A stretch of DNA of 64,000 nucleotides, taken from the NCBI RefSeq assembly GCF_028368975.1, contig NZ_JAQNDM010000002.1, positions 7,248,425-7,312,424 on the forward strand, in the 5' to 3' direction. The notes beneath the pieces were generated by a model. That model did not search any database and was not told the DNA's origin. It saw only the letters and a program-made list of their open reading frames with translations. Numbering within the stretch: the stretch's first letter is position 1; the number at the start of each line of letters is the position of its first letter. Of the stretch, positions 24,874-32,836 are shown piece by piece. Source of the stretch: Stigmatella ashevillena (lineage in GTDB: Bacteria; Myxococcota; Myxococcia; Myxococcales; Myxococcaceae). Made by a program: the position numbers and the translations under genes.

Positions 24874-26232
24874 GTGCGCCGCCCCCTTCGTGATGAATTG
24901 ACTCCTGGAGCCTCCTCGCCCCGCCGTGAGCCCGTCCAGCGGCTCCTGCGCTCCGTGGAACCGCCCAACAGTGGGCGGATCGTCTCGCTACAGCGGAAGA
25001 TCTTCAACGGCTACGTGCTGCTCGGCGCGGCGCTGTCGGCGGCCTTCATCACCATGGAGGAGATGAAGCTGCCCGTCTGGGTGCGGCTCATCATCGCCAC
25101 GGGGGTGACGCTGCTGGCCGCCGTGCAGTTGCCCTCGCTGCTGGCGCGCGTGACGCGTGTCCGGGTGCTGTCGCGCTCCGCCTTCGAGATCTCCCAGGGA
25201 GACCTCTCCAAGACGGTGAGCGCGGACACCTCCAGCGCGCGCGATGAGATTGACGAGCTGACGAGCGCCATCAGCAAGATGCAGGAGAACCTGCGCGAGC
25301 TGGTGGGCAAGATTCAGGACACCGCCAAGAGCGTGGCGGACACGGCCATCGACCTGCAGCGCTCGGCGGAGAACGTCAACAGCTCCACCGAGGAGGTGGG
25401 CTCCTCCATGGAGAAGATCGCCTCGGGCGCCGAGGCGCAGTCGCTCCTGGTCAGCAAGGCCTCCAAGGTCATCACCGAGATGGCCGGCTCCATCCAGCGC
25501 ACCGCCGCCAGCGCCGAGGACGCGGCGCGCACCGTGGCCGGCACGAGCGGCGCGGCCGAGGACGGCAGCAAGGCGGCGCGGCTGGCCGGTGAGAAGGTGA
25601 AGAAGGTGTTCAGCCGCATCGAGGCGGCCAGCCACCAGGTGTTCGCCTTCGGCGAGAAGACGCAGGAGATCTCGAAGATCGTCGATGCCATCACCCAGGT
25701 GGCGCAGCAGACGAACCTCCTGGCGCTCAACGCCACCATCGAGGCGGCACGCGCGGGCGAGTACGGCCGCGGCTTCGCGGTGGTCGCCGACGAGGTGCGC
25801 AAGCTCGCCGAGAGCGCGGGCCGCTCCGCCGAGCAGATCTCCAAGCTGGCGCGCGACATCTCCGGCCAGTCCACCGCCGTGGTGTCCGCCATGAAGGAGG
25901 GCATCGAGGAGCTGTCCGAGGGCCGCGAGGACCTGACGAACATCGTCAAGTACATGGGCGCCATCACTGACACCGTGCGTCAAGGTGCCGAGAAGGTGCA
26001 CCTCATCTCGGAAAGCTCGCGCGAGCAGCTCGAGGGCCGCAAGGAGATGGTGAAGGCCATCGAGGAGATCTCCCTGGTGGCGCGCAACAACGCCGCCTCC
26101 ACCGAGGCCATCCAGACGGTCATCCAGGAGCAGACCAGCGCCGTGTCGCGCATGACGTCGCTGGCCAATGAGCTGACCAACACCTCCGTCGAGCTGCAGA
26201 GCGTGGTCCGCAGCTTCCGGCTGGGCTCGTGA
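24874..26232 (+). CDS. difA: Methyl-accepting chemotaxis protein, DifA-like
   Basis: 452 residues from a GTG start. Two transmembrane helices (about 45-62 and 67-90) are joined by only ~5 residues (MEEMK), so there is almost no extracellular sensor. A HAMP-like region (91-145) follows, then a long coiled coil with the conserved signalling hairpin at 269-315 ([20 protein letters not shown] and [15 protein letters not shown]). M. xanthus DifA has the same unusual architecture and controls exopolysaccharide synthesis downstream of type IV pili. It is the first gene of a five-gene set MCP-CheW-CheY-CheA-CheC, the dif order. The symbol rests on architecture, order and remembered synteny. Confidence 0.82.
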   Translation: MRRPLRDELTPGASSPRREPVQRLLRSVEPPNSGRIVSLQRKIFNGYVLLGAALSAAFITMEEMKLPVWVRLIIATGVTLLAAVQLPSLLARVTRVRVLSRSAFEISQGDLSKTVSADTSSARDEIDELTSAISKMQENLRELVGKIQDTAKSVADTAIDLQRSAENVNSSTEEVGSSMEKIASGAEAQSLLVSKASKVITEMAGSIQRTAASAEDAARTVAGTSGAAEDGSKAARLAGEKVKKVFSRIEAASHQVFAFGEKTQEISKIVDAITQVAQQTNLLALNATIEAARAGEYGRGFAVVADEVRKLAESAGRSAEQISKLARDISGQSTAVVSAMKEGIEELSEGREDLTNIVKYMGAITDTVRQGAEKVHLISESSREQLEGRKEMVKAIEEISLVARNNAASTEAIQTVIQEQTSAVSRMTSLANELTNTSVELQSVVRSFRLGS

Positions 26233-26253
26233 TTTCCACACGCGGAGGCCCCC

Positions 26254-26679
26254 TTGCGGCACGTCATCTTCCGGGTGGAGAAGGAGCGCTATGGCCTGCC
26301 CCTCTCCGCGGTGCGCGAGGTGGTGGTTCCTCCGGAGCGCTTCACCCGCGTGCCCCGCGCCCCGCCGGCCGTGTCTGGGGTGATGAACTTCCGGGGCCGC
26401 GTCGTCACCGTGGTGGAGATGCGCCAGCTGTTGAGCCTTCCCGAGGGGCAGAACCCCCCGGCGCGGGTGCTCCTGCTGGACCGCGGACGCAGGGACCTGG
26501 GGTTCCTGGTCACCGACGTGGAGGGAATCGAGGCGCTGGAGCGGGTCAGCGCCGCGGCCCCGGGCAAGGCCGTCCCCGCCGTGCGCGGGGTGGCCCGGCT
26601 CAAGGGGCTGGGGGTCACGGTCTTGGATCCCGAAGGTTTGGATGCGGCGGTGCTTGCCTTGTTCACCCCGCAGAAGTGA
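26254..26679 (+). CDS. difC: CheW-like coupling protein, DifC-like
   Basis: 141-residue CheW that links the MCP to CheA. It starts at TTG 26254: GGAGG lies 5 bases upstream and no ATG gives a complete CheW fold. Landmarks: HVIFRVEKERYGLPLSAVRE, the SH3-like subdomain motif PPAVSGVMNFRGRVVTVVEM, and GFLVTDVEGI. Cytoplasmic. It begins 22 bases after the MCP stop, leaving no room for the extra gene (difB) reported between difA and difC in M. xanthus. Confidence 0.87.
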   Translation: MRHVIFRVEKERYGLPLSAVREVVVPPERFTRVPRAPPAVSGVMNFRGRVVTVVEMRQLLSLPEGQNPPARVLLLDRGRRDLGFLVTDVEGIEALERVSAAAPGKAVPAVRGVARLKGLGVTVLDPEGLDAAVLALFTPQK

Positions 26680-26751
26680 GTAGCTCCTCGAAAAGCGCCA
26701 GTGCTAGTGTGCGCGTTCCTCTCGAGGCCTTACGCGGAGGCGATGCTTCAC

Positions 26752-27120
26752 ATGGCTAAGCGGGTCCTGGTCGTCGACGACGCCATCTTCATGCGCAACA
26801 TGATCAAGGACATCTTCGCGTCCGGAGGGTTCGAGGTCGTTGGCGAGGCGGCCAACGGACTCGAGGCCGTGGAGAAGTACAAGGAGCTCAAGCCGGACTT
26901 GACGACGATGGACATCGTCATGCCGTTCAAGAGCGGCATCGAGGCCACGCGAGAGATCCTCAAGCACGACACCAACGCGGTGGTCATCATGTGCTCGGCG
27001 CTGGGGCAGGAGAGCCTGGTGATGGAAGCCATCGAGGCAGGGGCCTCGGACTTCATCGTCAAGCCCTTCCGGGCCGAGGACGTGCTGGCCGTCGTGAAGA
27101 AAGTGCTGGGCGAAGGCTAG
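26752..27120 (+). CDS. difD: CheY-like single-domain response regulator, DifD-like
   Basis: 122-residue receiver (MAKRVLVVDDAIFMRNMI). D9/D10 bind magnesium and D54 in TTMDIVMP is the phosphorylation site. The switch residues are Ser82 in IMCSALG and K104 in FIVKPF. There is no output domain. In M. xanthus DifD acts as a phosphate sink lowering exopolysaccharide output rather than touching a flagellar motor; this is known of the namesake, not shown here. I chose ATG 26752 because GGAGG (26736-26740) is only 2 bases from the earlier ATG at 26743 but 11 bases from this one. Confidence 0.9.
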   Translation: MAKRVLVVDDAIFMRNMIKDIFASGGFEVVGEAANGLEAVEKYKELKPDLTTMDIVMPFKSGIEATREILKHDTNAVVIMCSALGQESLVMEAIEAGASDFIVKPFRAEDVLAVVKKVLGEG

Positions 27121-27165
27121 CGCTCCCGGCGTGCCCTTCTTCCATTCCCTCCCGCGAGGTCCGGC

Positions 27166-29250
27166 ATGACGATGGACATGTCCCGGTACCTCGGGCTCTT
27201 CGTCACCGAGGCGACCGAGCACCTGGAAGCGCTGGGGCGCGACCTGGTGCAGCTCGAGCGCGAAGGCGGTGCGGGGGTGGTGGACTCCATGTTCCGCCAC
27301 GCCCACTCCGTCAAGGGCATGGCCTCCTCCATGGGCTTCGAGCCCATTGCCACCCTGGCGCACCGGGTGGAGGACCTCGTCGATGCCGTCCGCCAGGACG
27401 CCAGCCGCCTCAACCGGGAGCTGGTGGACCTGCTCCTGTCCTCCGCGGACACGATGCTGGCGCAGGTCCGCGCCGTGTCGGCCAACCAGCCGCCGGATGA
27501 TGCGGCCTCGCTGCTGACCCAGCTCGCCGCGCGCGTCTCGTCCCTCACCGGCCAGGAGCCGGCGCCCACGCGGGTGATGCGCACCACGGCGATGCGCTCG
27601 ACGCCAGCGCCCCTCCCCTCGGCTCCGGCCGTGAAGCCGGCCGAGGTCTCCCGGGAGGAGGTATCCCTTCCTGTCGCTGCTCCTCCTAGCGCTGCTCCTC
27701 CTGGCGCTGCTCCTCCCGTGGCTTCCCCGGCCCCGGAGGCCAAGGCCGCGGAGCCTCCTCGTCCTTCGGTGCGCTGGGATGTGAAAGTGCGCATCGTTCC
27801 GACATGTCAGGTGCCCGGGGTGCGGGCGTTCCTGGCGCACAAGCGGTTGTCGGCACTGGGCATGTTGCTGGATTTGAAGCCGCCGCTGGAGGACTTGAAG
27901 GCTGGGCGGGTGCCGGACGGGCTCATCCAGTGCGAGCTGGAGACCACCGCGGGAGAGGCGGGCATCCAGACGGCGTTGAAGAACGTGTCCGAGGTGGAGG
28001 TGGTCTCCATCCAGCCCTCGGCGCCGCCCGCGCCCATCGCTCCGGTGCCGGTGCCCTCGGCGTCCGAGGGCGCGCGCGTGGTGGGCGAGTCCACCTCGCG
28101 CACGGTGCGGGTGCGGACCGAGCTGCTGGACTACTTCCTGGACACCGTGGGCGAGCTGATGCTGGCCACCGCCCGGCTGCGCGAGGTGGGCAAGGTGCTG
28201 CCGGAGAACGCGCGCCCGGCGCTGGAGGAGGGCGTCTACCGGCTGCATGCGCTGGTGAAGGACCTGCACGACAAGGTCATGTCGGCGCGCATGACGCCGC
28301 TGTCGCTCATCACGGACCGGCTGCCCCGGGCGGCGCGGGACATCGCGCGCAAGCGCGGGCGCGAAGTGGATCTGGTCGTCACCGGCGCGGAGATCGAACT
28401 GGACCGGGCCATCCTGGACGAGCTGGCGGACCCGATGCTGCACCTGCTGCGCAACTGCATCGACCACGGGCTGGAGTCGCCCGAGGATCGGGTCGCCGTG
28501 GGCAAGGAGGCGCGGGGGCGTGTCCAGGTGACGGTGCGCCGGATGCGGGACCGGGTCGTCATCGAAATCGAGGACGACGGCCGGGGCATGGACCCGGAGA
28601 AGCTCAAGGCGGCGGCCCTGGCCCGCGGCGTCATCACCGCGGAGGCGGCGGCGCGCATGTCCGAGCGCGAGGCCTTTCTGCTCTCGTGTCTGCCCGGCGT
28701 GTCCACGGCCAAGGATGTGTCCGAGATCTCCGGCCGCGGCGTGGGCATGGACGCGGTGAAGCGGGTGGTGGAGAACACCGGCGGCACGCTGGAGATTGGC
28801 AGCGAGAAGGGGGTGGGCACGCGCTTCACCCTGCGGCTGCCGCTGACGGTGGCGGTGATTCACCTCCTCTTGGTGGAGGTGGGCGATGAGGTGTTCGGCC
28901 TGCCCATCGCCAAGGTGCTGGGCGCCACCGAGGCGGATGGAGACGCGTTGAGCCGCAGCCGGGAGACGGCACTGCTGCCACATGGCAATACATTGCTGCC
29001 TGTTCACGCACTCGATGCCCTGCTGGGCATCCCCGAATCATCCCACAGGGGCATACGTCCCTTCGTGGTGATGGAGGTGGACACGGGGAAGGTGGCGCTG
29101 GCGGTGGATCGGCTGCTTGGACAGGAAGAGGCCGTGCTCAAGCCCTTGTCGAAGCCCCTGGACTTGCTGCCAGGCCTTTCTGGGGTGACGATTCTGGGAA
29201 GTGGCCGTCCGGTCTTCATTCTGGACGTTCCGAGGTTACTGTCCGCGTGA
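27166..29250 (+). CDS. difE: CheA-type histidine kinase, DifE-like
   Basis: 694 residues. P1 Hpt domain (1-120) has phosphoacceptor H47 in FRHAHSVKGMA. A Pro/Ala linker (about 165-205) holds a short tandem repeat. A P2-like domain (205-285) begins RWDVKVRIVPTCQ. P3 dimerisation (about 320-375) has LDTVGELMLATARLREV. P4 ATPase shows LLRNCIDHGLESPEDR, EDDGRGMD and GRGVGMDAVKRVV. The P5 CheW-like regulatory domain (about 560-694) starts HLLLVEVGDEVFGLPIAK and ends DVPRLLSA. All catalytic boxes are intact. It follows the CheY gene by 45 bases and overlaps the CheC start by 4. Phosphoryl targets would be DifD and perhaps other regulators of exopolysaccharide. Confidence 0.9.
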   Translation: MTMDMSRYLGLFVTEATEHLEALGRDLVQLEREGGAGVVDSMFRHAHSVKGMASSMGFEPIATLAHRVEDLVDAVRQDASRLNRELVDLLLSSADTMLAQVRAVSANQPPDDAASLLTQLAARVSSLTGQEPAPTRVMRTTAMRSTPAPLPSAPAVKPAEVSREEVSLPVAAPPSAAPPGAAPPVASPAPEAKAAEPPRPSVRWDVKVRIVPTCQVPGVRAFLAHKRLSALGMLLDLKPPLEDLKAGRVPDGLIQCELETTAGEAGIQTALKNVSEVEVVSIQPSAPPAPIAPVPVPSASEGARVVGESTSRTVRVRTELLDYFLDTVGELMLATARLREVGKVLPENARPALEEGVYRLHALVKDLHDKVMSARMTPLSLITDRLPRAARDIARKRGREVDLVVTGAEIELDRAILDELADPMLHLLRNCIDHGLESPEDRVAVGKEARGRVQVTVRRMRDRVVIEIEDDGRGMDPEKLKAAALARGVITAEAAARMSEREAFLLSCLPGVSTAKDVSEISGRGVGMDAVKRVVENTGGTLEIGSEKGVGTRFTLRLPLTVAVIHLLLVEVGDEVFGLPIAKVLGATEADGDALSRSRETALLPHGNTLLPVHALDALLGIPESSHRGIRPFVVMEVDTGKVALAVDRLLGQEEAVLKPLSKPLDLLPGLSGVTILGSGRPVFILDVPRLLSA
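27675..27719 (+). repeat. Three 15-base tandem repeats in the CheA linker
   Basis: Three near-identical 15-base units beginning CGCTGCTCCTCCT (27675, 27690, 27705) encode Ala-Pro-Pro-rich copies in the linker between P1 and P2. In-frame length change here would alter only tether length. Confidence 0.75.
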
Positions 29251-29846
29251 ACGCCTTGGTTCCCAGCGAGATGCAGCTCGACGTGCTGCGCGAGGTGGCC
29301 AACATCGGCTGTGGCCATGCGGCCAATGCCCTGGCCCGGTTGGTGGGGGGCAAGCGGGTGAACCTGTCCGTGCCCCGCGCGGTGATGGCCAGCGCCGAAG
29401 AGACGGCGGAGCGCCTGGGAGGCGACGAGCCGGTGGTGGGCGCGCGGCTGGGCATGGAGGGTGAGCTGCGAGGGGTGATGCTCTTCGTGTTGCCCATCCG
29501 GGATGGGGCGGCGCTGGGCTCGGTGCTGCTGGGGCAGGTGGCCCGGGGGGCGGAGCTGGAGAGCGCGCTGTCGGAGACGGCGAACATCGTCGCCAGTGCG
29601 TGCCTGTCCGCCATCGGGAAGCTGACGCGGTGGCGGCTCCTGCCCACGGTGCCGGAGATGCTGAAGGGCTCGGCGCGCGAGGTGGTGGCAAGCGCGGTGA
29701 AGGAGACGGAGGGCGGCCAGACGAGCCCGGTGGTCGTCCTCGAGGCGCGCTTCTCGGCGGACTGCGCCCCGCCTGTCTCGGGGCAGATGCTGCTGGTGCT
29801 GGATCGCGAGGGCTCGAAGGCGCTCCTGCACCGGTTGGGCGTCTGA
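29247..29846 (+). CDS. difG: CheC-like phosphatase, DifG-like
   Basis: 199-residue CYX phosphatase for phospho-CheY. Both CheC active-site pairs are present: E16/N19 in LREVANIGCGHAANALA and E110/N113 in LSETANIVASACLSAIGKL. This fits CheC rather than CheX/FliY, and there is no CheD gene in the window. GTG 29247 overlaps the CheA stop by 4 bases. In M. xanthus DifG speeds loss of phosphate from DifD and restrains exopolysaccharide production. Confidence 0.87.
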   Translation: MNALVPSEMQLDVLREVANIGCGHAANALARLVGGKRVNLSVPRAVMASAEETAERLGGDEPVVGARLGMEGELRGVMLFVLPIRDGAALGSVLLGQVARGAELESALSETANIVASACLSAIGKLTRWRLLPTVPEMLKGSAREVVASAVKETEGGQTSPVVVLEARFSADCAPPVSGQMLLVLDREGSKALLHRLGV

Positions 29847-29895
29847 GCATCTCCGTGGGTTCTCCTCCCCCGGGCTTTGGGGTAGAGGGGCTGCC

Positions 29896-30648
29896 ATGGA
29901 TGAAAAGGCGCTCACGCGGCTCCTGTCACAGGTGAAGGGCGGCAAGGTCTCCGTGGACGAGGCCGTGGGCCAGCTCAAGGATTTGCCTTTCGCGGAGTTG
30001 GGCTACGCGACGTTGGACACGCACCGCTCGCTGCGCTTCGGTTTCCCAGAGGTGGTGCTGGGCGAGCCCAAGACGGTGGAGCAGATTCTGGGCATCGTCG
30101 GGGCGCTGGTGGAGCGCAAGCAGACGGTGCTGGTGACGCGGCTGCAGCCGGACAAGGCCGAGGCGCTGGTGGCGCGCTTTCCCAAGGGCGAGTACCACGC
30201 GGTGGCGCGCATCTTCCACCTGCGGCAGGGCAAGGCCCGGGCGGGGAAGGTGGCGGTGGTGACGGCGGGGACGAGCGACATTCCGGTGGCGGAGGAGGCG
30301 GCGCTGACGGCGGAGGCGCTGGGGGCCACGGTGAAGCGCGTGTACGACGTGGGGGTGGCGGGCATCCACCGGCTGCTGCGGCGGCGGGAGGAGATTCAGG
30401 AGTGCCACGCGGCGGTGGTGGTGGCGGGGATGGAAGGGGCGCTGGCGAGCGCGGTGGGGGGGCTGGTGGGCATCCCCGTGGTGGCGGTGCCGACCTCGGT
30501 GGGCTACGGGGCGAACTTCCAGGGGGTGTCGGCGCTGCTGGCGATGGTGAATTCGTGCGCGTCGAACGTGGCCACGATGAACATCGACAATGGCTTCGGG
30601 GGCGGCTTCTACGCGGCGCTCATCTCGCGCACGAAGGGTCGGCGCTGA
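29896..30648 (+). CDS. larB: Nickel-pincer cofactor biosynthesis protein LarB
   Basis: 250-residue member of the LarB family (PurE-related). LarB carboxylates and hydrolyses nicotinic acid adenine dinucleotide to the biscarboxylated mononucleotide, the first step to the nickel-pincer nucleotide. The N-terminal YATLDTHRSLRFGFPEVVLG and the PurE-like half (VAVVTAGTSDIPVAEEAALT, then YDVGVAGIHRLL) are characteristic, as are VVAGMEGALASAVGGL and VPTSVGYGA near the end. The start has GAGGGG 6 bases upstream. larC follows 22 bases later. Neither the sulfur-insertion gene larE nor a racemase larA is in the window. Confidence 0.93.
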   Translation: MDEKALTRLLSQVKGGKVSVDEAVGQLKDLPFAELGYATLDTHRSLRFGFPEVVLGEPKTVEQILGIVGALVERKQTVLVTRLQPDKAEALVARFPKGEYHAVARIFHLRQGKARAGKVAVVTAGTSDIPVAEEAALTAEALGATVKRVYDVGVAGIHRLLRRREEIQECHAAVVVAGMEGALASAVGGLVGIPVVAVPTSVGYGANFQGVSALLAMVNSCASNVATMNIDNGFGGGFYAALISRTKGRR

Positions 30649-30670
30649 GGCGCGGGAGAGGGAGCGGACG

Positions 30671-31837
30671 GTGCGGAAGATTCTCTACCTGGAGCCGGTG
30701 GGTGGCATCGCGGGGGACATGTTCCTCGCGGCGGGCGTGGACCTGGGGGTATCTCCCGGGGACATTGCCCAGGCGCTCAGCGGGCTGAAGGTGCCGGGCT
30801 GGAAGCTGGCGGTGAGCCGGGCGGTGCGGCACGCCATCAGCGGCACGCACCTGGACGTGGTGCTGGATGAGCGCGAGGCGCACTCCCACCGCGCGTACGC
30901 GGACATCCAGCGGCTCATCGAGGCGGCGCAGACGCTGCCTCCGCGCGCGAAGGAGCGGGCCCTGGCGGTGTTCCGTGCCATCGGTGAGGCCGAGGCGAAG
31001 GTGCACGGGGTGTCCATCGAGGAGATCCACTTCCACGAGGTGGGCGCGGTGGACTCCATCGTGGACATCTGCGGCGCGGCGGTGGTGCTGGAGCTGCTGG
31101 GCAACCCGGAGGTGTACGCGGCGCCGCCGCCGATGGGCAGCGGCACCATCCGGGTGGCGCACGGAAGCATGCCCATCCCGGTACCGGCCACGCTGGAGTT
31201 GCTCCGGGACGTGCCGGTGCGCTTCGAGGGCGTGGGGGAGCTGACGACGCCCACGGGCGCGGCGCTGCTGAAGGTGCTCGCCCGCATCGGCCACGCGCCG
31301 GACTTCATCGTGGAGCGCGTGGGCTACGGGGTGGGAACGAAGGACTTCAAGGACCGGCCGAACGTGCTGCGCGCGTCGCTGGGGCGGGCGGAGGCGCGGG
31401 CCGAGGGGCTCTGGGAGGTGGCGGCGAACCTGGACGACAGCACGCCCCAACTCCTGGGGCACCTGGTGGAGCGGCTGCTAGAAGAGGGGGCGCTGGACGC
31501 GTGGGTGACGCCCGTGGTGATGAAGAAGGGGCGTCCGGGACACCTGCTGGGCGTGCTGGTGGAGGGTGGGAAGCGGGAGACGGTGATGGACGTGGTGCTG
31601 CGCGAATCCACGACGCTCGGGGTGCGCTTCCACCGGGTGGAGCGGCACGCGCTGGAGCGGGACTGGGTGGAGGTGGAGACGCCGTGGGGCCGGGTCCGCG
31701 TGAAGCGGGGGCTCCGGGGCGCGGAGGTGCTCAACGCCCACCCGGAGTTCGAGGACTGTCGGCAGGTGGCCGAAGCCGCGGGCGTTCCCCTCAAGCAGGT
31801 GATGACGGCGGCGCTGGCGGCGTTGGCCCGAGGGTGA
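30671..31837 (+). CDS. larC: Nickel insertion protein LarC
   Basis: 388-residue CTP-dependent nickel cyclometallase that inserts Ni(II) into the dithiolated nucleotide. GTG 30671 (MRKILYLEPVGGIAGDMFLA) has GGGAG upstream and begins the conserved fold; longer in-frame starts overlap larB. Motifs: EIHFHEVGAVDSIVDICGA with clustered His/Glu/Asp, PMGSGTIRVAHGSMPIPVPA, TPTGAALLK, and the C-terminal domain ANLDDSTPQLLGHLVERL. No programmed frameshift is needed here, unlike some Lactobacillus larC genes. Its last 47 bases overlap the convergent oxidoreductase gene. Confidence 0.92.
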   Translation: MRKILYLEPVGGIAGDMFLAAGVDLGVSPGDIAQALSGLKVPGWKLAVSRAVRHAISGTHLDVVLDEREAHSHRAYADIQRLIEAAQTLPPRAKERALAVFRAIGEAEAKVHGVSIEEIHFHEVGAVDSIVDICGAAVVLELLGNPEVYAAPPPMGSGTIRVAHGSMPIPVPATLELLRDVPVRFEGVGELTTPTGAALLKVLARIGHAPDFIVERVGYGVGTKDFKDRPNVLRASLGRAEARAEGLWEVAANLDDSTPQLLGHLVERLLEEGALDAWVTPVVMKKGRPGHLLGVLVEGGKRETVMDVVLRESTTLGVRFHRVERHALERDWVEVETPWGRVRVKRGLRGAEVLNAHPEFEDCRQVAEAAGVPLKQVMTAALAALARG

Positions 31838-32816
31838 TGCGGCGCCCCTGCTGCTCGGATTCCACGGCGGCGGCGAGGAGGCGCTGAACGGTGGCCCCCT
31901 CCTCGACGGTGGCCAGTCCCGCGAGAGGCCCTCCTTGAAGGACGGAGAGGAAATTCCGGGCCGTCTCCACATGGGCCTCGGCCCAGGGCTCGCGGGCGCC
32001 GGGGTGAGGTTCCAGGCCCGGAGACAGCTCGCGCCACAGGCCCTCGTGGAAGGCGCTGACGGGGGAGAGACACCAGCCGTTCCGGGAGGGCACATACCCG
32101 GCGGAGAACCCGGCTTCCCAGCCGGAGCCCAGGAGGGACCAGCCTCCGTGGATTCCCGGCTCGGCGCAGGCGGCATGGGTGAGGACGAGGACGGCGCCCG
32201 AGGACAGCCCCACGTGCAGCGCGGCGGTGTGGACCGGACGGCCCGAGAGCGAGGCCTGCAACCAGGTGGGCGTGGCGCCGGACAGCCACAGGGCCGCATC
32301 GAGCACGTGGGAGAACCCGCCCCAGTCCGCGGACGTGCCCATGAAGGGACCGGGCCCATCCCCCTCCACGGGAACGAAGCCATTGCGGAGCGTCACGATG
32401 AGGTGGCGAGGGGTCCGGTGCGCCAGCCAGCCCTTGAGCGCGCGCAGGGTAGGAAGCATCCGGTAGGGAAAGTTCACCACACAGGGACGGCCCACGGCGC
32501 GGGCCTTCTCCACGAGCGCCTGTGCCTCTTCGTTCGTGCGGGCGAGAGGCTTCTCGCACAGCACGGCTCGGCCCGCATCGAGCGCCCGCGCGACATGCTC
32601 TCGATGGGCAGCATCGGGGCTGGCCACCACGACGGCATCCACGGCATCGCACAGCTCACGGACATCCGTGGTGGCCAGGGGAATCCGCTCCCGGGCCGCC
32701 ACTTCGCGGGTGGCGTCCAGGCGTCGGCCACACAGGGCGGCCACCTCGGCGCCCGCAGCACGGAAGGCGCCCACGTGCATCAGCCCCCAGCCTGTTCCGA
32801 TGATTCCAATGCGCAT
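31791..32816 (-). CDS. Gfo/Idh/MocA-family oxidoreductase
   Basis: 341-residue NAD(P)-dependent dehydrogenase. The Rossmann start is MRIGIIGTGWGLMHVGAFRA. The EKP motif LCEKPLARTNEEA and SPDAAHREHVARALDAG are typical of the family. The C-terminal alpha/beta domain contains ADWGGFSHVLDAALWLSGA with the D-x-G-x-H-x-x-D-like catalytic block. Substrate, probably a sugar or related polyol, cannot be told. The C-terminal tail (TLGPTPPAPPSSPA) is encoded in the region that overlaps the end of larC, so its last ~15 residues may be unstructured. Confidence 0.87.
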   Translation of the reverse strand: MRIGIIGTGWGLMHVGAFRAAGAEVAALCGRRLDATREVAARERIPLATTDVRELCDAVDAVVVASPDAAHREHVARALDAGRAVLCEKPLARTNEEAQALVEKARAVGRPCVVNFPYRMLPTLRALKGWLAHRTPRHLIVTLRNGFVPVEGDGPGPFMGTSADWGGFSHVLDAALWLSGATPTWLQASLSGRPVHTAALHVGLSSGAVLVLTHAACAEPGIHGGWSLLGSGWEAGFSAGYVPSRNGWCLSPVSAFHEGLWRELSPGLEPHPGAREPWAEAHVETARNFLSVLQGGPLAGLATVEEGATVQRLLAAAVESEQQGRRITLGPTPPAPPSSPA

Positions 32817-32836
32817 GGGGGGAACCGGTGGAGGGC

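Noticed and set aside
26704-29007. Minus-strand open frame of 767 codons across the CheY/CheA region
   Set aside because: Antisense to difD and difE; His/Gln/Arg-rich mirror composition.
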